From the NCBI RefSeq assembly GCF_004683905.1, contig NZ_CP038438.1, positions 2,418,001-2,482,000 on the forward strand: 64,000 bases of DNA, in the 5' to 3' direction. Position numbers and translations under genes: made by a program. The notes under the pieces were generated by a model. It saw nothing but the letters and a program-made list of their open reading frames with translations. It did not search any database and was not told the DNA's origin. This document shows, one piece after another, positions 53,301 to 61,413 of this stretch. Within the stretch, counting starts at the first letter, position 1. The number at the start of each line of letters is the position of its first letter. The DNA is from Pseudomonas fluorescens. GTDB lineage: Bacteria; Pseudomonadota; Gammaproteobacteria; Pseudomonadales; Pseudomonadaceae.

Positions 53301-53873
53301 CCAACTGAGATGAATGACATCGCCCTCCGCGATGTCCGGGTAAGGCAAGCCGCTGCCGGACTCGGACCTGATGACAATCGGCACCCCCGCTTCGGCAACG
53401 TCTTTGTCCACCCCGCCGTTGACGATTTCCGGGGGAATGTACATGTACAGGTTGGAGTGACCAGGGTCCGGGTCGATGTCCTGGCCACCGGGGAGTTCCA
53501 GTTTGACGAAGAGGTTGAGGGGCTTGTCCGGACGCTCTTCTTTTTGATTGGGCTGTTTGATTTCGTAGGTGAGTTGGTAAGGACCTGTCTGCAGATGACG
53601 GGGAGCCACCCACAAGAGGGTCGGTTGTTTGAGCTCGGTCTGGTCAATGATGGGACGCCCGTCGACCTCACGGTCATTGAGCAGCAGCTTGACGGTATCG
53701 CCGACAGCCTTGGTGGCCCAGACGGGGATGACGACCAGCAGGCCGAGGTCGGGAAAAGTGAACACCGCCGCCCGGTTGATCCCCCACTGGCCGGAAGGCA
53801 GGAGGCGCCCGAGCACTATCGGGTCCAGCAATGAATGGGGGGCAGAGATTTTCTTCTTGGGCGGAACGAGCAT
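50376..53873 (-). CDS. Large Ig-like repeat protein (1165 residues), no signal peptide
   Basis: The middle holds at least five modules of about 110-130 residues that start with variants of LxAPIIxEAxxxxLDP and contain ITVxVP and GDxIxLxWxG strands. After them come a bacterial Ig-like domain (ITLEGTGAVEQEVEIFDGA, GIWTVELTGL) and a Big_2 domain (STDPAIASVTNDGIVTGLRQG). The last 100 residues are unlike the modules. Beta-sandwich repeats of this kind usually sit on the cell surface, but the N-terminus MLVPPKKKISAPHSLLDP has no export signal. TTG 53906 would add 11 residues. Function unknown. Confidence 0.8.
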   Translation of the reverse strand: MLVPPKKKISAPHSLLDPIVLGRLLPSGQWGINRAAVFTFPDLGLLVVIPVWATKAVGDTVKLLLNDREVDGRPIIDQTELKQPTLLWVAPRHLQTGPYQLTYEIKQPNQKEERPDKPLNLFVKLELPGGQDIDPDPGHSNLYMYIPPEIVNGGVDKDVAEAGVPIVIRSESGSGLPYPDIAEGDVIHLSWGGFFEYSTPVTQAQINDPAANPILITVSKATIKEAGDTDLFGLAVTFKVRDIVGNESEDWCKETRIVVTTGIDLLAAPIVQEAVNNKLDADKQGDNDITVHVTADRPDFEMNDIIHLTMFGTTTEGEKVEVTALPQTVDNIPHNYEFKLSIAAVRKLVNTQVSFFYRLERSGSSDPLGSKRQFVQVTGAAHRLAAPIIEEAEGEFIDPTKTPINVRIPFDPAIEYGMGIELFLLGKSPDGSTFLPELEWHIPEEDEVENPEGFVITVDDYNLKLLDGGTLKGWYDLLIAEGDEILRRESLHTKLLNVGEPKFELDAPIVLGVANGFLDPATLPGGTSKLTIPRPVVKPWVANDEATWKWVGDISGEEPGSRTFNAVTAQQDWVINLDAAFVAQHIEPNRGGKITVRYQLWRHATNETSLSNPLVFTVGVALDLLAPSIKENNGDSALNPLLVRDTLTIVVPDNSALLPTDEISVTWTGAQGTPAGGSHTSAPRPLGSNREFAIPNSVVAFNLNKDVKVSYVVIRDSKPLPSLVFDLTVLSMPQNELLKPIIKDADNDGEGPEFNVGNLTSNATYRMGVWPLIATGQYVWLRLKGTNADGSNYNLQIHTAPGSYVTDQWIAQGYYERSIALEGLKNLKDGSPLTMEFKAAFGKSTDESEAVPFPVRTYTIKAVEDVRPEITGAEDSKGNEILPGGTTDDTSITLEGTGAVEQEVEIFDGATSTGKKPKSDDKGIWTVELTGLTTTTHVFKAKALYGGGKESEVWTLTVTDSTAPIFVDPSNMFLHGVRLINDYGWARKPETESVRRREATGGVPPYTYTSTDPAIASVTNDGIVTGLRQGWTVISVRDQNGAQAQFPVQCTEIKIYKVVRSSTPVPGTYAEISRWIASVGGVTTEILIRTLMNHFDIEYPDASVVLNPSEPHAPWPYWAYYFHSPDSDIIRVISAVSPENKRFDSSSLLSPPQRVSGYVLALVPV

Positions 53874-54229
53874 GGACGGAACTCCAAGCGAACTGTCGGG
53901 AGACAAAGGGCATGGAGTTATTCAGCGCTGAAGATGACGGCTCTGGCTACTGTCAGAAATTACAGGTGAGGAGGTATTTGCGATGAACGGTCGGGGGGCG
54001 CTGAGGTGATTGCGGGTGGGCAGGACAGCGCGGCAATCATCAGCAGCGTGCTCAATGATCATTCGTTGAAGACGGGTACGATTTGATCTCGGCCTGAACG
54101 ACAAAACCCGCCGCCCCGGTTGATCGGGGCGGCGGGTTTTGTCCTTCTGAAGAAATGGGTTGCCGGTGAGTCAGTCTTCGCGAGCAGGCTCACTCCTACA
54201 GGGATGAGCGGGGTTCGCGGGATGTCGGG
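53874..54229. other. Intergenic region with terminator and single REP
   Basis: 356 bases. The left part is the promoter side of the large Ig-like gene; a strong hairpin is at 54103-54140 and a single REP at 54175-54203. No small gene was found. Confidence 0.6.
54103..54140. terminator. Strong bidirectional hairpin terminator
   Basis: A 15-bp stem, AAAACCCGCCGCCCC/GGGGCGGCGGGTTTT, with A- and T-runs at its ends. It lies downstream of the methyltransferase gene (minus strand). Confidence 0.85.
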
Positions 54230-55171
54230 TCAGTCGAGGCGTTTGAAGACGAGCGCCTTCAGGCCGCTCTCAGGATCAATATCCGGAAACTCAGGCGGAT
54301 TCTCCAGCCGCTGCTCAAAGCGCAAGCTTGGCGCCTCTTGCGTCACGCCATCGATCAGAAAGTCCGAACCGAACGACGGATCATTCATGCACGCCAGCAC
54401 CGTGCCGTCAGCCGTGAGCAATTCCGGTAAACGACGCAATACGCGCTGGTAATCCTTGGTCAGCAGAAAGCTGCCTTTCTGGAACGATGGCGGGTCGATG
54501 ATCACCAGGTCGTACGGGCCGCTGTTGATCACCTTGCCCCAGGACTTGAACAGGTCGTGGCCAAGGAAACTTACCTTGCTCAGGTCATGCCCGTTCAGCC
54601 GGTGATTGTCACGACCGCGGCTCAGTGCGGCGCGGGACATGTCGAGGTTGACGACATGGCTGGCGCCGCCTTCGATCGCTGCCACGGAAAACCCACAGGT
54701 GTAGGCGAACAGGTTCAGTACGCGTTTGCCCGCTGCCTGCTCACGCACCCAGTTGCGCCCGTAGCGCATGTCGAGAAAAAGCCCGGCGTTTTGCTTGCGG
54801 CCCAGGTCGACGCGGTAGTGCAAGCCGCCCTCGACGATGCTCATCTCCTCGATTTCATTGCCCAGCAGCCATTCGGCGGTGCTCTGCGGCAAATACCGAT
54901 GTTGCACCAGCAAGGTGTGGGCGCCGGACTGTTGCCATTCTGCCGAGGTGCTGATGTCGAGCAACAAGTGTTTGAGCGCTTCGAGCTGCTCGGGCACAGG
55001 TTCTTTGAACAGCGAGACCAGCACCACGCCTTGCAGCCAGTCCACCGTCAACTGTTCCAGCCCCGGCCAGCAACGCCCACGGCCATGGAACAGGCGGCGG
55101 GTTTCGCTCGGTGCCGCGGCGAGTGCAGGCAGCAGATGGGCGCGGAGGGTGGCGAGGGCTTCAGGGTTCAT
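54230..55171 (-). CDS. Class I SAM-dependent methyltransferase (COG1092, RlmI/RlmK-like)
   Basis: 313 residues. An N-terminal region resembling the RlmI central domain contains QNAGLFLDMRYGRNWV. The SAM-binding motif I is VLNLFAYTCGFSVAA. Motif IV is VIIDPPSFQKGSF. The fold and motifs match rRNA large-subunit methyltransferases of the RlmI/RlmL C-terminal type, but it lacks the N-terminal PUA or THUMP domain, so the exact nucleotide is uncertain. Confidence 0.87.
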   Translation of the reverse strand: MNPEALATLRAHLLPALAAAPSETRRLFHGRGRCWPGLEQLTVDWLQGVVLVSLFKEPVPEQLEALKHLLLDISTSAEWQQSGAHTLLVQHRYLPQSTAEWLLGNEIEEMSIVEGGLHYRVDLGRKQNAGLFLDMRYGRNWVREQAAGKRVLNLFAYTCGFSVAAIEGGASHVVNLDMSRAALSRGRDNHRLNGHDLSKVSFLGHDLFKSWGKVINSGPYDLVIIDPPSFQKGSFLLTKDYQRVLRRLPELLTADGTVLACMNDPSFGSDFLIDGVTQEAPSLRFEQRLENPPEFPDIDPESGLKALVFKRLD

Positions 55172-55370
55172 CAGTCACGGTCGGCAAGCAAAAGGGCCGG
55201 CATTTTAACCACAAAAGCCGCTTGGCGAACGCCCGTCGCCGAACGCTGATCAGGACTGTTAAGAAAAGACCTGTATCAAAAATGAATTTATGCAGGGCGC
55301 GCTGCTCATACCAGATAAGCAGCGGAAACAAGCCGCTAAATCGTTAATGCAATTCAGGGAGTGCCAGTTC

Positions 55371-55784
55371 ATGAGTCCAACACCGACGGCGAGCGAGCAC
55401 CTTCCTGACGGGTTGATTCTGGTGGTTGAGGACGACCCGTTGATTCTGGAGTTTCTCTGCGAAATTCTTCAGGAGGAAGGTTTCAAGGTCGAGCCGCAAA
55501 CCAGCGCGGATGCCGCCAAGCTGTATCTGGAAGAGCACGCGCCGGAAGTCGCGCTGCTGCTGACCGACATCACCATGCCCGGTGAAATCAACGGAGCGGG
55601 GCTGGCCAATCTGGTCGGCGACCGCTGGCCGGACAAACCGGTGATGGTCATGTCCGGTTATGAAACCCCGGAAACTTCCGGGGTCAAGCATCCGGTGGCG
55701 TTCATCAAAAAGCCCTGGGCGATCGGCCAGTTGCTTGACTGTGTCGACAGCGCTTTCAAGTCCAAGGCGCCACGTCTGCACTGA
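55371..55784 (+). CDS. Stand-alone response regulator receiver protein
   Basis: 137 residues, one REC domain only. Acidic pocket in LVVEDDPLILEFL, phospho-acceptor Asp in LLLTDITMPGEINGAG, Lys in FIKKPWAIGQLL. No output domain, so it acts by protein contact, perhaps in a phosphorelay. No kinase gene is beside it. ATG 55371 follows GGGAGTGCCAGTTC; the frame is open upstream but without a family match. Confidence 0.88.
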   Translation: MSPTPTASEHLPDGLILVVEDDPLILEFLCEILQEEGFKVEPQTSADAAKLYLEEHAPEVALLLTDITMPGEINGAGLANLVGDRWPDKPVMVMSGYETPETSGVKHPVAFIKKPWAIGQLLDCVDSAFKSKAPRLH

Positions 55785-55862
55785 GGTGGCGGGTCGAACT
55801 GCCGGGTAAAAATGCTACATTGCCCGGCCAATCCGCCCAGTTCTGTCAAAGGATGCGACCTT

Positions 55863-56531
55863 TTGTCTGCTCACGATAACGTCTTCGACCGCGCGTTCGG
55901 CGCGTTCCTGTTCGACATGGACGGCACCGTCCTCAACTCCATCGCCGCTGCCGAGCGCGTCTGGGCCGCGTGGGCCGAGCGCCACGGGGTTGATGTCGAG
56001 CGTTTCCTGCCGACCATCCATGGCGCCCGCGCCATCGACACCATCCGCCGGCTGAACCTGCCAGGGGTGGACGCCGAGGCGCAAGCGGCGTTTATCGCGC
56101 AGGCGGAAATCGATGATGTCGAAGGGATCGTGCAGATACCTGGGGCCGCGGCGTTTCTCGAAGCCTTGCCGAGTGAGCGCTGGGGGATGGTGACTTCGGC
56201 GCCACGGGATCTGGCGTTGCGGCGGATGGCGGCGGCGGGGATTTGCGAGCCTGCGGTGATGATCACGGCGGAGGATGTGACGGCTGGCAAACCCGATCCG
56301 GCGGGTTATCGTCTGGCGGCAAAGCGCCTGGGGCTTGAGGTTGGCGACTGCCTGATTTTCGAAGATGCCACCGTCGGCATCCAGGCTGCTGAAGCGGCAG
56401 GTGCAGCGCTGATGATCATCACCACGACGCACCAGCATCCCCTCGAAACCCGCCACGCGACTATCGACAGTTATGAGCCGCTGAGCGTTGTCGTCGATAG
56501 CCAAGGTCAACTGCACCTGCAGAAGGCCTGA
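55863..56531 (+). CDS. HAD family hydrolase (sugar-phosphatase-like)
   Basis: 222 residues. Motif I FLFDMDGTVLNS holds the nucleophile Asp; motif II is MVTSAP; motif III Lys is in AGKPDPAGY; motif IV is IFEDATVGIQAA. The cap domain matches the beta-phosphoglucomutase/GPP branch, near YfbT/HxpA sugar phosphatases. The TTG start has AGGA ten bases upstream; ATG 55812 is an alternative but lies before that site. Confidence 0.87.
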   Translation: MSAHDNVFDRAFGAFLFDMDGTVLNSIAAAERVWAAWAERHGVDVERFLPTIHGARAIDTIRRLNLPGVDAEAQAAFIAQAEIDDVEGIVQIPGAAAFLEALPSERWGMVTSAPRDLALRRMAAAGICEPAVMITAEDVTAGKPDPAGYRLAAKRLGLEVGDCLIFEDATVGIQAAEAAGAALMIITTTHQHPLETRHATIDSYEPLSVVVDSQGQLHLQKA

Positions 56532-56544
56532 CACTACAAAGTCC

Positions 56545-56636
56545 CCTGTGGGAGCGGGCTTGCTCGCGAATGCGGTCTTTCAGTTGCATGCGATGTCGAC
56601 TGATTCAGCGCATTCGCGAGCAAGCCCGCTCCCACA
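56545..56636. repeat. REPIN after the HAD gene
   Basis: CCCTGTGGGAGCGGGCTTGC and inverse GCAAGCCCGCTCCCACATT around a 40-base loop. Confidence 0.9.
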
Positions 56637-56712
56637 TTCGATCAATGTCGGGCCGTAAATGTTGCCCGCTATCCAACACTGCAGGAGCCGGTTCAGTCTG
56701 CTGGTGATGGCG

Positions 56713-57372
56713 TCAGTAAACCCCCGGCAACAATCGCCAGCTGCGCGCGCGATAAGCCTCGTACTCTGCACCAAACTGCCCGCGCAGCAGCGCCTCTTCC
56801 GAGTGAATACGTGCGATCAGTGGAATCAGCGTCAGCGCCGCCAGAATCAACCCGACACAGGAACGAAACGCCAGCGCCCAGCCCACGGCGTTGACCACCA
56901 ACCCCAGATAGCTCGGATTGCGCAGGCGTGTGTAAATGCCGTCGGTGACCAGCCGATGCCCCGGCTGAATCGCCACCAGGCCGCTGAACCGACGGCCCAG
57001 CACAAACACCGGCCACAGCCGCAGCGTGCCACCGACGATAAACAACAGCGCGCCGAGCCAGCGCACGCCTTCAGCGCCGAAGGTCCAGAAGTCGATGCGA
57101 TCGCAGTACGCCGGGAGAAATCCGCTGACCAGACCGATCACGCCGAACGCCGGAATCACCCAGCGATTGGCGCGGTCCTCGCGCTCGCCCGAGCTCATGT
57201 TTACATCGGTGAACAGCGACGCCACCACCATCAGCACCGTGGCCAGCGCCACCAGCACCAGCGCCCCATGCGAAAAGAACACCGCCGGCCCACCAATGCC
57301 CCACACCGCAAGGCCCAGGTAGGCGAGGGTGGCGAGCACCGCAACCACGGTTATTTGCGCAGACATTTTCAT
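56713..57372 (-). CDS. Isoprenylcysteine carboxyl methyltransferase-like membrane protein
   Basis: 219 residues with about five or six hydrophobic helices. The ICMT/PEMT signature is TRLRNPSYLGLVVNAVGWAL, followed by EEALLRGQFGAEYEAYRARSWR, the SAM-binding end. Bacteria do not prenylate proteins this way, so a lipid or other small hydrophobic acceptor is likely. ATG 57372 was chosen by ribosome spacing (AAGAG); ATG 57378 is also possible. Confidence 0.85.
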   Translation of the reverse strand: MKMSAQITVVAVLATLAYLGLAVWGIGGPAVFFSHGALVLVALATVLMVVASLFTDVNMSSGEREDRANRWVIPAFGVIGLVSGFLPAYCDRIDFWTFGAEGVRWLGALLFIVGGTLRLWPVFVLGRRFSGLVAIQPGHRLVTDGIYTRLRNPSYLGLVVNAVGWALAFRSCVGLILAALTLIPLIARIHSEEALLRGQFGAEYEAYRARSWRLLPGVY

Positions 57373-57468
57373 GGTCATCTCTTGAAAAGCGGCTGATCCT
57401 TTCAGTGTAGGACGCCGCTGAACCCGCGAAGGTGTCGGGTCAGTCACCATTGAAGCCGGATGTCCCGG

Positions 57469-57570
57469 CCCCTTCGTGAGCAAGCCCACTCCCACCCTTG
57501 ATCATGGCCAGCCCGAGAGCCTCCATCCACCGACAATCCCAAGTGGGAGCGGGCTTGCTCGCGAAGGCGT
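57469..57570. repeat. REPIN between ICMT-like and SDR genes
   Basis: CTTCGTGAGCAAGCCCACTCC and AGTGGGAGCGGGCTTGCTCG face each other over about 50 bases; the left arm has a few changes. Confidence 0.85.
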
Positions 57571-57684
57571 CGGGTCGGTCGTGACCGGTCTTTGGTCGGC
57601 AACGCCTTCATCCGGCCAACATCGCGTCTACGCTGATCCATTCCTTCTATTTGTCCGTGTATTGCCCATCAAAGAGGTGAACCC

Positions 57685-58482
57685 ATGAAAATCGACTTGA
57701 GTGGAAAACTGGCCATCGTCAGCGGCAGCACGGGTGGCATTGGTCTGGGCATCAGTCAGTCACTGGCCGAGGCCGGAGCCACGGTTGTGGTGATCGGGCG
57801 TGAAACGGCCAAGGTCGAGCAAGCGCTGGCGAGCATTCGCCAGCAGGTGCCGGGTGCGCAACTGCGCGGTCTGACGGCCGATCTGGGCACTGCCGAAGGT
57901 GCGGAAAAACTGTTCGCCGCTGAACCGCGCGCAGACATTCTGGTGAACAACCTCGGCATTTTCGACGCCGTGGATTTCTTTGACACCCCGGACAGCGAGT
58001 GGACACGTTTCTACGAGGTCAACGTGATTTCCGGCGTGCGCCTGTCGCGGCATTACGTGCCGGCGATGGTCGAGCAGGGCTGGGGACGGGTGATTTTCCT
58101 GTCCTCGGAATCCGGTGTGGCGACCCCGGCCGACATGCTTAATTACGGCGTGACCAAAAGCGCCAACCTTGCGGTGTCCCATGGCCTGGCCAAGCGTCTG
58201 GCGGGCACCGGTGTGACGGTCAACGCGATCCTGCCGGGGCCGACGTTTACCGGTGGCGTGGAACACATGCTCAAGGACGCCGCCGCCGAGTCCGGCCGCA
58301 ATCTGCGTGAAGAGGCTGATGCGTTTGTGCGCAGAGCGCGGCCGACGTCGATCATCCAGCGGGTGGCCGATGTTGCCGAGGTAGCGCATCTGGTCACGTA
58401 CATCGCTTCGCCGTTTTCCTCCGCCACCACTGGCGCGGCCTTGCGCGTGGATGGCGGTGTAGTCGACAGTATGGCGATCTGA
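57685..58482 (+). CDS. Short-chain dehydrogenase/reductase
   Basis: 265-residue classical SDR. SGSTGGIGLG binds the cofactor, NNLG follows strand 4, the catalytic Ser is in IFLSSESG, and Tyr-Lys in NYGVTKSAN. The C-terminal ATTGAALRVDGG is typical. Starts after AAAGAGGTGAACCC. It is followed within 30 bases by an SRPBCC protein, so the two probably form an operon. Substrate unknown. Confidence 0.92.
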   Translation: MKIDLSGKLAIVSGSTGGIGLGISQSLAEAGATVVVIGRETAKVEQALASIRQQVPGAQLRGLTADLGTAEGAEKLFAAEPRADILVNNLGIFDAVDFFDTPDSEWTRFYEVNVISGVRLSRHYVPAMVEQGWGRVIFLSSESGVATPADMLNYGVTKSANLAVSHGLAKRLAGTGVTVNAILPGPTFTGGVEHMLKDAAAESGRNLREEADAFVRRARPTSIIQRVADVAEVAHLVTYIASPFSSATTGAALRVDGGVVDSMAI

Positions 58483-58512
58483 ACCGCGAAGACTCTGGAG
58501 AAGCGTTTATTT

Positions 58513-58923
58513 ATGGCAACTGCATCAGCAACGATCGACATCCCGGCTTCGGCCGATCAGGTCTGGCAATTGATCGGCGGCTTCAACACGCTGCCGGACT
58601 GGCTGCCGTTGATTCCCAAGAGTGAGCTGAGCGAAGGCGGACGCGTGCGCACCCTGCAAACCGCCGACGGCGCGGTGGTGATCGAGCGTCTGCAAGCGTT
58701 CGACAACGCTGCCAGGACCTACAGCTACTCGATCGAACAGGCACCGTTCCCGGCGACTGACTATCTGGCGACGATCAAGGTTGAAGCTCAGGGGCAGGGC
58801 GCCCGGGTAACGTGGTCGGGACGCTTCAACGCCAAGGGCGTGAGCGATGAGGAAGTGGTGGCGCTGTTCACCGGCATCTATCAGGGTGGCCTTGAGGCGC
58901 TGCGGGCGAACTATCCGGCCTGA
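58513..58923 (+). CDS. SRPBCC (polyketide cyclase/START-like) protein
   Basis: 136 residues of the helix-grip fold: ASATIDIPASADQVWQLIGGFNTLPDWLP at the N-terminus, then strands to VTWSGRFNAKG and the long C-terminal helix IYQGGLEALRANY. It would bind a small hydrophobic ligand. It lies just downstream of the SDR gene. Function unknown. Confidence 0.88.
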   Translation: MATASATIDIPASADQVWQLIGGFNTLPDWLPLIPKSELSEGGRVRTLQTADGAVVIERLQAFDNAARTYSYSIEQAPFPATDYLATIKVEAQGQGARVTWSGRFNAKGVSDEEVVALFTGIYQGGLEALRANYPA

Positions 58924-58942
58924 TTGAACGCCACAAAAACCC

Positions 58943-59034
58943 TTGTAGGAGTGAGCCTGCTCGCGATAGCGGTCGATCATTCAACAATTATGTTGGCTGA
59001 CCCACCGATATCGCGAGCAGGCTCACTCCTACAA
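58943..59034. repeat. REPIN of the TGTAGGAGTGAGCC type
   Basis: TTGTAGGAGTGAGCCTGCTC and inverse GAGCAGGCTCACTCCTACAA around a loop containing TGTTGGCTGACCCACCG, the same loop word as in the 29.4-kb array. Confidence 0.9.
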
Positions 59035-59050
59035 TGCAGCGCGGTGATTC

Positions 59051-60445
59051 TCAGGACTGCGAGATCAAACTCTGTCGACAATCCAGCACCAGCTGCGCAC
59101 CGCCCAGCTCACTGCTGCCCACCTCAAGATTGAAGCCATGCAGGCTGACAATCGCCGCGACAATCGATAGACCCAGGCCAAAGCCACTCTGTGGTTGCCC
59201 GCCCTCGGCACGATAGAAACGCTGGAACACCGCCTCACGCTCGGCTTCGGGAATCCCCGGTCCGGAATCGTGGACTTCGATCCGCGTATGCCCACCGTCA
59301 TTCACTCCGCGCAAAATCACCGTACCGCCCGCCGGAGTGAACTTGATCGAGTTGCTCAACAGATTGGCCAGCGCCTCGAACAGCAACGCCCGGTCGCCAT
59401 TGAGCGGTGGCAGGGTTTCCGGCATGTTCAGCACGAACAGCAGTTCGCCTTCCTCGGCCAGTGGCAGGTAAAACTCATGCAGTTCTTCCAGCAGTTGCAC
59501 CGGATCGAGCTCGACAAAACCTGAGCGGCGCTGACGATCTTCCAATTCGGAAATCCGCAGCAATCCGCGAAACCGCGCCATCAGCGTGTCCGCCTCGGCC
59601 AGCACCAGGTCCAGTTGCGCCGCCTCCTGTGAGCCTTCACCAGCCTGCTGTTGCATGCGATACAACTGCGCGCGCAAACGCGTCAGCGGCGTGCGCAAAT
59701 CGTGGGCGATGTTGTCGCACACGCCTTTGACTTCATGCATCAGCCGTTCGATGCGATCGAGCATGGCGTTGACGATGGCGGCGAGCATGTCCAGTTCATC
59801 GCGGCGGTTGGACAGCGGCAAACGGTGGGTCAGGTCGCCAGCGACAATCGCCTGGGCGCTGTCCTGAATCGCGCGGATGCGGCGCATTGGTCGGCGGCGC
59901 AGCAAATGCCAACCGGCAATCCCCGGCAGAATCGTCAGTGATACCCCCCAGAACAATGCATGCAGAATGATCCGCGTCACGGCGAACAACGAACCGTTGT
60001 CGCGCAGCAACACCAGCCAGCGGCCGTCGCGGGTCTGAGTCGCCACCGCGTCGCAGCTGTCGGCGGGCAGGGTTGGGTCATCGGAATCGGCGCAGTCATC
60101 CAGGGTGTGGATCTTGCCATCCAGCGGCAGGCCTTCGGGCAGTTGCTGCAAAGCACCGCCGAGGTAAACGCCCTGGGCGTCGAACAGGCCATAGGCGTCG
60201 ATGCCGCGTATATCAAAGGTCATGCTGGCGGCGAGCGCTTCTTCCAGCTGCTCACCGCGAAAGTGCGAAAACAGATGCTGACGTTGCATCAGCGAATGCT
60301 TGGCGAGGTTATCGAGATAGCTGGAGACCTCGAAATACATGACCCCCATGAGGATCGCGCTCCAGGCCACGAACAGCGAACTGTACAGCGCCAGCAGTCG
60401 ACTGCTAGAGGAGCGCCAGCCGTCAGACGGGTTCGGCAATGACAT
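59051..60445 (-). CDS. Sensor histidine kinase of a two-component pair
   Basis: 464 residues. Helix 1 is ALYSSLFVAWSAILMGVMYF; a periplasmic domain of about 130 residues has two Cys (DDCADSDD and DSCDA). Helix 2 is ALFWGVSLTILPGIAG, followed by HAMP. The H-box is NIAHDLRTPLTRLRA; N-box LANLLSNSIKFTPAGG; G-boxes HDSGPGIP and GFGLGLSIV. It overlaps the end of its response regulator gene by 23 bases, so they are cotranslated. Signal unknown. Confidence 0.94.
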   Translation of the reverse strand: MSLPNPSDGWRSSSSRLLALYSSLFVAWSAILMGVMYFEVSSYLDNLAKHSLMQRQHLFSHFRGEQLEEALAASMTFDIRGIDAYGLFDAQGVYLGGALQQLPEGLPLDGKIHTLDDCADSDDPTLPADSCDAVATQTRDGRWLVLLRDNGSLFAVTRIILHALFWGVSLTILPGIAGWHLLRRRPMRRIRAIQDSAQAIVAGDLTHRLPLSNRRDELDMLAAIVNAMLDRIERLMHEVKGVCDNIAHDLRTPLTRLRAQLYRMQQQAGEGSQEAAQLDLVLAEADTLMARFRGLLRISELEDRQRRSGFVELDPVQLLEELHEFYLPLAEEGELLFVLNMPETLPPLNGDRALLFEALANLLSNSIKFTPAGGTVILRGVNDGGHTRIEVHDSGPGIPEAEREAVFQRFYRAEGGQPQSGFGLGLSIVAAIVSLHGFNLEVGSSELGGAQLVLDCRQSLISQS

Positions 60446-61106
60446 AACCCGAGCCCCGTACCGTGCGAATCAGCGGAACATTGCCCGCCGCGTCGATCTT
60501 CTTGCGCAGACGACCGATGTGTACGTCGATCAGGTTGGTGCCCGGGTCGAAGTGATAGCCCCAGACCTCTTCGAAAATCATCATCCGCGACAGGATCTGC
60601 CCGCTGTTGCGCATGAGAAATTCCAGCAGCTTGTATTCGGTGGGCAGCAGCGTCAGGACCTGCCCGGCGCGGCGTGCTTCGTGGCTGATCAAATCCAGTT
60701 CGAGGTCGGCGACCTGCAACGTGGTGGCCTGGGTGGCAACGCTGTTCTGGCGGCGCAGCAGCACTTCCACACGTGCGGCCATCTCGTCGGTGGCGAACGG
60801 TTTGGTCAGGTAATCATCGCCGCCGGCGCGCAAGCCGCGCACGCGCTCATCGACATCGGAGAGGGCGCTGATCATCAGAATCGGCGTGGCCACGCCCATG
60901 GTGCGCAGGGTGGTGACGATCGCGAGGCCATCGAGTTCCGGCAGCATGCGGTCGAGGGTGATCAGGTCGTAGTTGCCGCTGACGGCTCTGTCCAGGCCTT
61001 CGCGGCCATTGTCGACCCAATCCACTTGCAGGCCGTGGCTGCTGAGTTCGGCGACGATTTCACGGGCAGTCACGGCGTCGTCTTCGATGGTCAAAATACG
61101 CGTCAT
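60423..61106 (-). CDS. OmpR/PhoB family response regulator
   Basis: 227 residues. REC domain: acidic pocket IEDDAVTA, phospho-Asp in LITLDRMLPELDG, Lys in YLTKPFAT. Winged-helix output: LTLLPTEYKLLEFLMRNSG and VHIGRLRKKID with RTVRGSGYV. First gene of the pair with the histidine kinase. Confidence 0.95.
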   Translation of the reverse strand: MTRILTIEDDAVTAREIVAELSSHGLQVDWVDNGREGLDRAVSGNYDLITLDRMLPELDGLAIVTTLRTMGVATPILMISALSDVDERVRGLRAGGDDYLTKPFATDEMAARVEVLLRRQNSVATQATTLQVADLELDLISHEARRAGQVLTLLPTEYKLLEFLMRNSGQILSRMMIFEEVWGYHFDPGTNLIDVHIGRLRKKIDAAGNVPLIRTVRGSGYVIAEPV

Positions 61107-61413
61107 AGGGCAGGCCTTGATCGGTTCAAACGGAATGGCTGCATTTTGCCAAGTATTTTGCGTCGCGCTTTAAATTAACTTTCATGTATAGCCTGTTACA
61201 AACGTCAATCCGGGGCGCTTTGCGGCGTTGGCGTCAATGCATAAAACCCGCTGCTTTCCGTCCATTGTTGCAAATTGCAATGAATGTAGAAGTTCAGTCT
61301 TTTTAAATCATTGAAATTGAAGGATTTGTTTCGGGCTCTCGACTGGCACGGTCGCTGCAATTCATCTCGTGACGAGTTGTAACACCATTTTTCATGCCTG
61401 GAGCACTACAACA
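61107..61413. other. Divergent intergenic region, response regulator and membrane protein
   Basis: 307 bases, AT-rich at 61140-61200 and 61290-61330. It contains a sigma-54-type promoter on the right, described separately, and presumably the promoter of the two-component pair on the left. No REP or gene. Confidence 0.6.
61344..61359 (+). promoter_or_regulatory. Sigma-54 (RpoN) promoter candidate
   Basis: TGGCACG-GTCG-CTGCA against the consensus TGGCACG-N4-TTGCW: a single mismatch, with GG and GC at -24/-12 spacing. Transcription would begin near 61371, about 43 bases before the ATG of the next gene. Confidence 0.7.

Noticed and set aside
57379..57495. N-terminal extension of the ICMT-like protein (MGVGLLTKGPG...)
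   Set aside because: These residues are translated REP sequence upstream of a better ribosome site.
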